A stretch of 21,318 nucleotides of DNA from a virus. The position numbers and the translations under genes are program-made. Of this stretch, positions 15,206 to 21,318 are shown in pieces. The number at the start of each line of letters is the position of its first letter. Position 1 is the stretch's first letter. Location: IMG/VR virus record IMGVR_UViG_3300030329_004037, positions 1-21,318 of that record. One strand, 5' to 3'. The notes under the pieces are model-generated. The model was not told the origin of the DNA and ran no database searches. It saw only the letters and a program-made list of their open reading frames with translations.

Positions 15206-16891
15206 ATGCCGCGGCGGCTGTCATCGATCCCAGGCTCCGAAGTGGTCTGGCTGTTAGAGCTCCGCTTCGGCGGGCGTGACTTCCGATGGGCGACCGATCA
15301 CATATCGCTATCGAATGCCAGCGGGGACTCTCTGGACTTCTCGGGTAGTCTCGACCTCGGCAATTACTCGGAGAGCCTTGACCGCTTCACGCACACCGCA
15401 GACGCTCAGAGCGTCTCCTTAGAGGTGGTCTTCGACGATATCAGCGTGGCTTCCCAGGTCTCGAAGGGCTACCATCTCGGAGCCGTCGAGGGCGAGATCT
15501 CGATTGTTCAGGTGCTGGACGGAAGCCCGCAGCAGACCTACGAGCAGCGGTCGATCGTGGCTCGTGGCTCGGTCGCTGATCCGCAGTTCGGACAGCCAGA
15601 CCGGCCAGAAGGGTATATGGCTTTCACGCTTGAAGGTCTGCTGATCGAGGACTCAGGCCAATTCTTATCGCCGACTCATGCGGTGACCGAGGACACTTTC
15701 GGAAGCCTCCCGGCATGGTCGGACAGTAACCCGCACATAGACAAGCCCTATCCGATCGTCTTCGGTCGCCCGGGCCGATACCGGAAAGCAGACTCGGACG
15801 GAACGGTGACCAGCACCGACGGCAGCCCGGCTTATATCTTAGAGCTCCAGCCGCCAGGAGGGACCGAGGACAAAACCGGGAGTCTGGTAATTGCCGGGCA
15901 CCACGTCGTTGCGTCGTCGGTACGGGTCAAGGCCGAGCGGACCGGAGAGACCCACGTAATTTTTAACAGCTACGACAATCTCGGTCGCCCGGTCGCGATC
16001 AATGATTACTCGGACATTGACGGATCGGGCACGAATTCCTCATTCTCTAACGCGGTGCTGGAAGAGCGGGAATGGTGGATCGGCTGGACCCGTTCGGGCG
16101 GGTATGGCATTGAGAACCCGTGGCACTCTGGACAAGGGCTGGCCCGAGCTGGGGACTTGATCCGCTGGGCTCTGACCTATTCGACGCTCCCGGTAGACTG
16201 GGGCGCGTGGCAAGCGGCATCGGATACGCTGAACGCTTACGAATTCTCGGGGTACATCACCGAGCGGGTAACGCCGTGGGACTGGCTCCAGCCGCTGCTA
16301 GAGCTGCTGCCGGTGACAGTGCGCCGCGGCGTGGACGGGATCTATCCAATCCTTCACGACACCGGATCGGACGCATCCCGAGCGGTCAAGCTGACCACGT
16401 CTCCGGACTTCCAGCGAACAAGCCCAGTGCAGATCGAGGGGAATATTCAGGACATATACAACCGGATCGAGATCCACCACGCTTACTCGGGAAAGAATAA
16501 CGCCGCTCGGACTTACTCGGCCCTCGGGCAATTCGAGAGCTACGACTTCGAGCCCGAGACCGGCTCGAATTCTATCGTCCGCAGATCTGAAGACCGGCAC
16601 GGCTCCCGGCTACTCTCGAAGGAATGCGCCTATCTATATGAGCGGGCCACCGCGGATCGGATCTGCCACGACCTCTCTCGCCGCCATGCTCTCTTTTCGA
16701 GGACCGTCCAGTACCGGGCCGCCCAGAGCTATGTCTGGTTGGAGCTCGGGGATCTCGTGGCTATTACAGATAGCGATCTGGGCTACTCGGATCAGGTCGC
16801 CCAGATTATCGCGAGAGCCTGGGATGGCGACTCGTGGATCTTCACAATAGTGATAGATCAAGATCCCGAGCGCGACACGCTGGGATCCTGA
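15206..16891 (+). CDS. Baseplate hub / tail-associated protein
   Basis: This 561-residue protein begins directly after the TAG of the tip gene with no spacing. Its N-terminus (VVWLLELRFGGRDFRWATDH, then SGDSLDFSGSLDL) matches the beta start of hub proteins that continue the tube at the tip. The middle (about 140-260) has FTLEGLLIEDSG, HIDKPYPIVFGRPGRY and a set of strands. Residues about 320-390 carry WALTYSTLPVDWGAW and the segment VTPWDWLQPLLELLPVTVRR. Late blocks DIYNRIEIHHAYSG and SYVWLELGDLVAIT are also typical of such hubs (tape measure, distal tail, hub order). No lysozyme or peptidase motif is visible. It probably forms a trimer that plugs the tube and anchors the fiber. Its stop lies within an inverted repeat at 16880-16911. 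Confidence 0.75.
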   Translation: MPRRLSSIPGSEVVWLLELRFGGRDFRWATDHISLSNASGDSLDFSGSLDLGNYSESLDRFTHTADAQSVSLEVVFDDISVASQVSKGYHLGAVEGEISIVQVLDGSPQQTYEQRSIVARGSVADPQFGQPDRPEGYMAFTLEGLLIEDSGQFLSPTHAVTEDTFGSLPAWSDSNPHIDKPYPIVFGRPGRYRKADSDGTVTSTDGSPAYILELQPPGGTEDKTGSLVIAGHHVVASSVRVKAERTGETHVIFNSYDNLGRPVAINDYSDIDGSGTNSSFSNAVLEEREWWIGWTRSGGYGIENPWHSGQGLARAGDLIRWALTYSTLPVDWGAWQAASDTLNAYEFSGYITERVTPWDWLQPLLELLPVTVRRGVDGIYPILHDTGSDASRAVKLTTSPDFQRTSPVQIEGNIQDIYNRIEIHHAYSGKNNAARTYSALGQFESYDFEPETGSNSIVRRSEDRHGSRLLSKECAYLYERATADRICHDLSRRHALFSRTVQYRAAQSYVWLELGDLVAITDSDLGYSDQVAQIIARAWDGDSWIFTIVIDQDPERDTLGS

Positions 16892-16911
16892 TATGATAGC
16901 CACGATCCCAG
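16880..16911 (+). repeat. Perfect 8-bp inverted repeat after the hub gene
   Basis: CTGGGATC (16880-16887) and GATCCCAG (16904-16911) are exact reverse complements around a 16-base spacer that includes the hub stop codon. No T run follows, so it is not a typical terminator. It could mark an mRNA boundary in the small gap before the next gene. Confidence 0.4.
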
Positions 16912-16935
16912 ATTGACCGACCGAAAGAGGGAGCC

Positions 16936-17304
16936 ATGTCCAATACCGTCACCCGGAAGGGTAAAGAGATCCTCGTCCAGATCACCGAGACCAGCGTAAG
17001 CAGCTCGACGGAAGAGACGATCACACTCGGAATTACGAAAGGACGGATCCTCCGTCAGACCTGCGTCAAGACATCCGGCAGCGGCTCAACCGTTGATCCG
17101 ATTTTGACCCGGACGTCTGGCGGCTCCGGCGTCGACATCGTGATGGAGAACGCCACCGCAGCGGCTACGGTAGACAACCAGGTGACCGGCGGGGTCCCTT
17201 TCTATACTTCCGACGGCGTGCTCTACCATAAGAGCTCGCCGGACAGCGCGAGCAATAATGCGGTCAGCTCGGAATACCTAATTCTCGTGGGCTGGGGAGA
17301 GTGA
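16936..17304 (+). CDS. Small beta-rich tail-region protein, unknown function
   Basis: I do not recognise this 122-residue protein. It opens MSNTVTRKGKEILVQITETS and alternates short strands (ETITLGITKGRILRQTCVKT, GGSGVDIVMENATAAATVDN, EYLILVGWGE) with Ser/Gly/Thr-rich turns, so it should be a small beta domain. GAGGGAG lies directly before the ATG. It lies between the hub and the fiber, and ends one base before the fiber ATG, which suggests a tip or fiber-linking part. No membrane helix, signal peptide or cysteine motif is present. Confidence 0.7.
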   Translation: MSNTVTRKGKEILVQITETSVSSSTEETITLGITKGRILRQTCVKTSGSGSTVDPILTRTSGGSGVDIVMENATAAATVDNQVTGGVPFYTSDGVLYHKSSPDSASNNAVSSEYLILVGWGE

Positions 17305-17305
17305 T

Positions 17306-19045
17306 ATGGGGCTGAATCGACCAAGTGTCACAGGCGGCGGCCAGGGTACAGTCAGCGGCGTAACAGCCGGATCGGCTATCTCTGGCGGCGGAACCTCGGG
17401 GACCGTATCCGTAGCCCTCGACGTTAGCGAGCTATCCGATGGAGTGGTAGCCACCGCGGACAAGGTTCTCCTGCTGGACTCCGACGGGTCGACGCAGATC
17501 CTTGAGTCCGTGGACGATCTGGCCAAAAAGCTTCCGGCCCTGGTGACCGAGGCCGCGGTCGACGTCGGCTCTGATTATTTGCTGTTCCTGGACGGTGGCT
17601 CGACTGGAGAGTGCAAGAAAGAGGCCCTGACCGATCTCGCTTCAGCTCTGGCCGGCTCGGGGCTCTCTTCTTCGTCTGGGGTTCTGTCTATCAGCGAGAC
17701 CGGCGATATCTCAGAGGTGACCGCTGGCGTCGGTCTGTCCGGCGGTGGCTCGTCCGGTGCGGTGACCTTGACGCTCGATCTGTCCGAGCTCAGCGCGGTT
17801 ACGCCGACGGCTACCGATAGCTTCGCTACTCTGGATTCGGACGGGTCGACAGAGCAGCGCACGACCATAACAGATCTGAGCAGCTTTCAGGCCGGCTCGG
17901 GGCTTTCTGCTTCTAGCGGCGTGCTCTCGGTCGACTCGATTACTTCGGTGGGCGCTGTCGACTCTGGCTCGATTACCTCCGGATTCGGAAGCATTGACAC
18001 CGGCAGCTCGGCTATCACGACCACCGGAGACCTAAGCGTCGGAGACGCCACCGTGACGGGTGGCGATCTTAGCTTCGGCAATGGCCAACACGCGACCGTC
18101 TCGGTCGCTGCGGTATCTGGTACGGATACAGCGGGCAAGAGCCTAACAGTCAAGGGCGGGCAGGGTACCGGAAGCGGAGCCGGTGGAGACATCGTCTTTC
18201 AGACCGCTAACGCCGGCAGCTCGGGCAGCAGCGCTAACAGTCTGGCCACCGCTTTGACGCTGAGCGATGATCTCTCGGCTACCTTCGGGGGCCATGTCGC
18301 CATCCCTGAGAGCTCTTCATACAAGATCGGCAGTAATGCGATCCTGTCGGACAGCAGCGGGGCCTGCACTCTGTCCAACGTCGACGCACTCGACGCTACG
18401 ACCGAGGCCACGATCGAGGGCGCGATCGATACCCTGGCGAACCTGACCTCGGCGAGCTCGCTGGCCACCGTCGGGACCATTACCTCGGGGACGTGGCAAG
18501 GGACCGCGATCGCTCGGAGCTATATCGCTGCCGACGCCATCGACGGCTCGAAGATCGACGACGACGCGATCGACTCCGAGCACTACGTCGACGGCTCGAT
18601 CGATACCGCACATATCGCCGATAATCAGGTCACCTTGGCTAAGATGGCCGGCATCACCCGCGGGTCTATCATTATCGGGGACGCCAGCGGAGACCCGGCT
18701 CTCTTGGCTGCGGGCTCGGCAAATTACGTCCTGACATCGGACGGGACCGATATCGCATGGGCCGAGGCCTCGGGGGGCGGGAGTACCGACCTAAACGGTC
18801 TAAGCGCTGCAGTCGTGGACGTGGCCGCGGACAGCATCGGGATCATTGACGCAAACGATAGCAACGCCAGCCGGAAAGAGTCTATCGCGGATCTTGTCTC
18901 GGCGATGGCCGGGACCGGAATTAGCGCGTCGAGCGGGGTTATGAGCCTCGATGTCGGAGCTTCAGCGACGGGGTTCGTGAGTGGCGGCGTCAGGACTACT
19001 AACGATCAAGCTGGCGAGATCCTCGCTATGCAAGTTTTCAGCTAG
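17306..19045 (+). CDS. Tail fiber with internal repeats
   Basis: The 579-residue protein is very rich in Ser, Gly, Thr, Asp and Ala, as in trimeric fibers. A module with the pattern 'L-x-D-x-x-x-S ... DLxSxxAGSGLSxSSGVLSV' occurs at about 86-129, 168-209 and 505-548, with a shorter copy at 50-79. A second module, VTAGxxxSGGGxSGxVxxxLDxSEL, occurs at about 19-43 and 139-163. The middle carries DGSIDTAHIADNQVTLAKMA (about 429-448) and 'SGTWQGTAIARSYIAADAI' (394-412), which I recall from fibers of many aquatic phages. The end lacks any chaperone peptidase motif. It should reach from the tip to the host surface, with neighbouring proteins adding the binding head. A GGGGAGAG ribosome site precedes the ATG. 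Confidence 0.85.
   Translation: MGLNRPSVTGGGQGTVSGVTAGSAISGGGTSGTVSVALDVSELSDGVVATADKVLLLDSDGSTQILESVDDLAKKLPALVTEAAVDVGSDYLLFLDGGSTGECKKEALTDLASALAGSGLSSSSGVLSISETGDISEVTAGVGLSGGGSSGAVTLTLDLSELSAVTPTATDSFATLDSDGSTEQRTTITDLSSFQAGSGLSASSGVLSVDSITSVGAVDSGSITSGFGSIDTGSSAITTTGDLSVGDATVTGGDLSFGNGQHATVSVAAVSGTDTAGKSLTVKGGQGTGSGAGGDIVFQTANAGSSGSSANSLATALTLSDDLSATFGGHVAIPESSSYKIGSNAILSDSSGACTLSNVDALDATTEATIEGAIDTLANLTSASSLATVGTITSGTWQGTAIARSYIAADAIDGSKIDDDAIDSEHYVDGSIDTAHIADNQVTLAKMAGITRGSIIIGDASGDPALLAAGSANYVLTSDGTDIAWAEASGGGSTDLNGLSAAVVDVAADSIGIIDANDSNASRKESIADLVSAMAGTGISASSGVMSLDVGASATGFVSGGVRTTNDQAGEILAMQVFS
17561..18950 (+). repeat. Diverged protein-level repeats in the fiber
   Basis: Three copies of a roughly 42-residue module lie within this span, at codons near 17561, 17807 and 18818. 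The clearest shared DNA is GCCGGCTCGGGGCT, present at both 17652 and 17891. Synonymous sites differ between copies, so duplication is not recent. Confidence 0.6.
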
Positions 19046-19054
19046 AGGCATATC

Positions 19055-19423
19055 ATGGCAGCAATTACGAAAGTCATCCTAAGCGGCAGCACTAACGGGC
19101 TTGGGATCAAGCTTACCGACACCGCTAGCTCGAGTAATACAGACGCCGGCTATCTGATCCACACCGCGGTCTCGGGTGCTGATGATATCGACGAGGTCTG
19201 GCTCTACGCCCACAACAGCTCGACGGCAGCGGTAAAGTTAACCCTGGAGTGGGGCGGCGTGACTTCCCCCGACAACACGATCGAGGTAACCCTCCCGCCT
19301 GAAGAAGGGCTGATGCAGGTGGCGCCGGGGCTCCTGCTCCAGAACGGGCTCCACATCAAGGCCTTTGCAGCGTCTGCCAACGTCGTAACGATCTATGGAT
19401 TCGTAAACCGGATCGACTACTGA
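19055..19423 (+). CDS. Small beta-sandwich virion protein after the fiber
   Basis: This 122-residue protein begins MAAITKVILSGSTNGLGIKL and contains two blocks of strands, VWLYAHNSSTAAVKLTLEWG and LHIKAFAASANVVTIYGFVN. That gives a compact beta-sandwich outline. Small proteins with this outline and position, just behind a fiber gene, occur in other aquatic phages, and I recall no proven role. It may cap or decorate the fiber. The TAG of the fiber is followed by AGG and a nine-base gap before the ATG. Its TGA overlaps the next gene's ATG (TGATG). Confidence 0.7.
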   Translation: MAAITKVILSGSTNGLGIKLTDTASSSNTDAGYLIHTAVSGADDIDEVWLYAHNSSTAAVKLTLEWGGVTSPDNTIEVTLPPEEGLMQVAPGLLLQNGLHIKAFAASANVVTIYGFVNRIDY

Positions 19424-20277
19424 TGTCCCGCCGCGAACGAACACAGCACATCGTCGGCTATCGGGGCATGCGTCCCGATAGAATGGGCCGATGGCGCACC
19501 GTTATGGATCTCAATTTCAAGGGTAATTGCTGGTCAGCTGGAGCCCTGACAGAGAATGCCGGATCTCTCACCGTGCTCAACGGGAACCAATATCATCTCT
19601 ACGTCCGAAACACGACGGACATGAGCTGGACGCAGACCGACGACACTGGGATGGTCGTCGACTTCGGCGGAGGGACTGCAGGGAAGAACAGGCTTACAAT
19701 TAAGGTCCCTTACTATCCGCTCTCCAGCGACGCACGGTACCCACGTATCCGCGCGTCGGCCAGCTTCAGCGGGCTAACGACGTCGAATAATGGAGACTAT
19801 ATCGGTGTGGGCGTGACAGGCTTCTATGTGAACAACGCCAACCCGAAAAATCCTCACCCGACATGCATCTACGACACCCACAATAAAGACACGCCGACTT
19901 TCAAATACTTCGGCCAGTCGATAAAGGGAAATTGGGGCCAGACCGGATCGGGGCTTGAGACTACCGGCGGCGTCGCCACCGACGGAAATAACACCAGCGG
20001 CGTAGTCGTCATCGAAGACGGCGGCCAGGGCGTTTGGGTCGCTCGCGGTCATGACGGAGACACCAACATAAAGACCGGCGGGACGAATGTTGACACGTTC
20101 AGAGCCCAGGTCACGGCCGCCGGGTATGACGGGCAAACCTCAGATCGGGCCTTCTATCGTGCCGACAGCGGCACCGATTACGATGGGCCCTACGTCTCTT
20201 TGTGGTGCAACACCGGATCGGCTGGCGGCTCTCAGGCTGTGACCTGGGAGCGTTTGATCGTCGAGGTTTACTACTGA
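19423..20277 (+). CDS. Possible receptor-binding or tip protein, lectin-like
   Basis: The 284-residue product has a basic start (MSRRERTQHIVGYRGMRPDR) that may attach it to the fiber. The rest is beta-rich with many Gly, Thr, Asn and aromatic residues: GNCWSAGALTENAGSLTVLN, YHLYVRNTTDMSWTQTDD, YPRIRASASFSGLTTSNNGD and QAVTWERLIVEVYY at the end. The composition and 'strand-turn' rhythm resemble jelly-roll lectin domains, but no named motif is visible. It overlaps both neighbours by TGATG. Lying last in the tail block, it is a good candidate for host recognition, which is inference. It could also be a non-binding tip component. Confidence 0.6.
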   Translation: MSRRERTQHIVGYRGMRPDRMGRWRTVMDLNFKGNCWSAGALTENAGSLTVLNGNQYHLYVRNTTDMSWTQTDDTGMVVDFGGGTAGKNRLTIKVPYYPLSSDARYPRIRASASFSGLTTSNNGDYIGVGVTGFYVNNANPKNPHPTCIYDTHNKDTPTFKYFGQSIKGNWGQTGSGLETTGGVATDGNNTSGVVVIEDGGQGVWVARGHDGDTNIKTGGTNVDTFRAQVTAAGYDGQTSDRAFYRADSGTDYDGPYVSLWCNTGSAGGSQAVTWERLIVEVYY

Positions 20278-20480
20278 TGTCAGATATTATCTATGTCTCC
20301 CGCGTGAGGGAGGTCGAATATACGCACTTTTTAGAGGACGGAGACACTCCCAGGATGCCCGGGCGGATGGTGGAGATCTTCATACCAGCCGAACGGAGAG
20401 AAGACGTCGATCGGAATGACGCGCAGCGGCGAGAGCTGACAGCAATCCTTGAGGCCGCGATCGTGGCGGATGGTGGGTAG
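20277..20480 (+). CDS. 67-residue hypothetical protein
   Basis: I choose ATG 20277, which overlaps the preceding stop (TGATG), over an in-frame upstream ATG at 20202 that lies inside the preceding gene. The product MSDIIYVSRVREVEYTHFLE... has an N-terminal beta-like half with a Pro-rich turn (DGDTPRMPGRMVEIFIPAE) and a C-terminal helix (AQRRELTAILEAAIVADGG). No family is recognisable. It lies between the last tail gene and the holin-like gene, so it could belong to the tail or to lysis control. It carries no membrane segment. Confidence 0.65.
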   Translation: MSDIIYVSRVREVEYTHFLEDGDTPRMPGRMVEIFIPAERREDVDRNDAQRRELTAILEAAIVADGG

Positions 20481-20481
20481 C

Positions 20482-20730
20482 ATGTCAGCCACGCAGATCG
20501 ATAAGGTCTGGGCCGTTACTAACGGGATCCGGAAAGACGTCAGCGAGATCAAGATCTGTATAGCTCGACTGGATGAGCGCTCAGCAGCCCGAGAGGCCCA
20601 TGTCGAGCTCCAGTCCATCCGGCTCGACAAGATGGAGCACCGGCTCCAGCGTCTCGATCTGAAGGTAGCCGCCGCCATGGGCATGGTCGCCTTGATCTCG
20701 TATGGCCTGCAGCTGCTGGTGAGTGTGTGA
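20482..20730 (+). CDS. Putative holin-like protein (XhlA-type layout)
   Basis: From ATG 20482 the product is 82 residues: a charged helix with coiled-coil character (about 14-60; KDVSEIKICIARLDERSAAR, LDKMEHRLQRLDLK) followed by one hydrophobic segment at about 62-82 (VAAAMGMVALISYGLQLLVS) that ends the protein. That layout is seen in XhlA-type phage holin partners, which anchor to the inner membrane. The next gene, a candidate cell-wall enzyme, overlaps by four bases (GTGA), and such pairs are common lysis cassettes. A single helix alone is weak proof of a holin. It could be an anchor or regulator of lysis. An upstream in-frame GTG at 20473 would add three residues. Confidence 0.6.
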   Translation: MSATQIDKVWAVTNGIRKDVSEIKICIARLDERSAAREAHVELQSIRLDKMEHRLQRLDLKVAAAMGMVALISYGLQLLVSV

Positions 20731-21314
20731 GCTACCTCCCGCCACTGCTTCGATCTGTCCAGGCTCTCGGCTATGCCGTCTTCGACGGTCCGCGAGACTT
20801 CGATCTAAACCTGGTGGCCGTCCGTAGCAGGGAGACACATCGCTCTCCGGACAAGTACCTTGACGATTTTCACGTCATATGGAAGGAGGGCGGTCACTGG
20901 CGACAATGGAGCGCCGCGTGTAGTACAAGCCCCGGGGCCTACTATCTCGCCCACCCTATGCGGCCCTCGGAGGGCTGCGCTATCATGGCGCCGGGACAGT
21001 ACCGAGGAGCCTATAAGCGAGGCCTCCACAAGGGCACCGAGGCTCTCCGACAGCACAGGCCGGTGAAGTATTACCGAGACAATGACAGAGACGGAGAGCT
21101 GGACCTGGACGAGAGCACGTTACGGACTGGGGTGGCTTATCTGAACATCCATAGAGGCGGGGTAGGCGATCGGGTTGGACGCTGGAGTGCCGGCTGCACT
21201 GTCCTCCATCCTGATGATATGCTGCACCTCGTGAAATTGTGCGACTCTCAGATTTCCCATAATCCAGGTTGGGACACCTTTACTTACACCCTACTTGATG
21301 AGGCCCAGCTATGA
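20727..21314 (+). CDS. Putative endolysin with L,D-transpeptidase-like His/Cys motif and EF-hand-like loop
   Basis: The gene starts with GTG overlapping the holin stop and has no clear ribosome site, so coupling is likely. The product is 195 residues. The C-terminal half carries LNIHRGGVGDRVGRWSAGCT (139-158), in which H142 and C157 are spaced somewhat like the His and Cys of YkuD-type L,D-transpeptidases; the second His of 'SHGC' is replaced by Ala (SAGC). Just before it, DNDRDGELDLDE (118-129) fits the canonical 12-residue EF-hand loop (D118, D120, D122, G123, E129). I recall phage proteins with this same RD..D..LD ... NIHR ... WSAGC order near lysis genes. No signal peptide is seen, consistent with release through a holin. 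Peptidoglycan cleavage is inferred from context and motif. Confidence 0.7.
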   Translation: MSYLPPLLRSVQALGYAVFDGPRDFDLNLVAVRSRETHRSPDKYLDDFHVIWKEGGHWRQWSAACSTSPGAYYLAHPMRPSEGCAIMAPGQYRGAYKRGLHKGTEALRQHRPVKYYRDNDRDGELDLDESTLRTGVAYLNIHRGGVGDRVGRWSAGCTVLHPDDMLHLVKLCDSQISHNPGWDTFTYTLLDEAQL

Positions 21315-21318
21315 AGCT
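21311..21318 (+). CDS. Start of next gene (partial)
   Basis: ATG at 21311 overlaps the endolysin stop codon (ATGA) and opens a frame of M-K-x before the window ends. Nothing can be said about the product. The overlap style matches the rest of the operon, so a further lysis gene such as a spanin is possible but unsupported. Confidence 0.4.

Noticed and set aside
11412-18513. GCGATCGC octamers (11412, 14243, 18506), the HIP1 repeat of cyanobacteria
   Set aside because: I found only three, about what a GATC-rich sequence should give by chance and well below the roughly one per kb of HIP1-rich genomes. They do not prove a cyanobacterial host.
20449-20481. Upstream ATG for the holin-like gene
   Set aside because: It would extend into the preceding gene with an Arg-rich peptide and lacks support; ATG 20482 directly follows the previous stop.
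1-21318. Defence, anti-defence, toxin-antitoxin or other accessory island
   Set aside because: All frames fit a continuous structural and lysis operon on one strand; no gene has nuclease, kinase, methylase or toxin motifs outside the terminase.

Overview
This window is the virion-assembly and lysis cassette of a tailed, double-stranded DNA phage (or prophage) with a long non-contractile, siphovirus-type tail. All supportable genes lie on the + strand and are packed tightly, mostly with stop/start overlaps (ATGA, TAATG, TGATG) or gaps under 50 bases. The sequence is fairly GC-rich. I see no integrase, repressor, replication gene, tRNA or CRISPR array, so lifestyle and host cannot be read from it. 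The fiber contains a stretch (DSEHYVDGSIDTAHIADNQV) that I recall from fibers of aquatic and marine phages. The lysis protein resembles one known from similar phages. An aquatic bacterial host is therefore likely but not proven.

Layout. 1-135 is the tail of an upstream gene, probably the small terminase subunit. 132-5027 is packaging and capsid: large terminase, portal, scaffold and major capsid protein. A hairpin followed by a short T run lies after the capsid gene. 5120-6351 holds a hypothetical protein, two mini-genes (17 and 54 residues, too short for routine ORF calling) and a small beta protein that may decorate the head. 6351-8053 is head-tail joining and tail tube: adaptor, tail terminator-like protein and tube protein. 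8082-8665 is a tail assembly chaperone pair made by a classical -1 ribosomal frameshift at AAATTTT. 8665-11765 is a gp10-like tail completion protein and the tape measure.

11765-16891 encodes a large tail-tip protein with an Asp-box (sialidase-like) motif and a probable jelly-roll domain, followed by the baseplate hub. 16936-20480 encodes a repeat-bearing fiber, three small to mid-sized beta or unknown proteins and a 67-residue protein. 20482-21314 is lysis: a small holin-like protein with coiled-coil character and one membrane helix, then a candidate cell-wall enzyme with a GTG start. A further gene begins at 21311.

Together these genes fill the head through portal and terminase, build it on a separate scaffold, join head to tail, set tail length by the tape measure and chaperones, bind the host with tip and fiber proteins, and release progeny by holin plus endolysin. 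No head-maturation protease is visible. The most unusual signal is not a gene: the four-base word GATC is about five-fold over-represented, and a roughly 500-base patch of the tape measure lacks it entirely. I did not find a convincing new defence or counter-defence system here.
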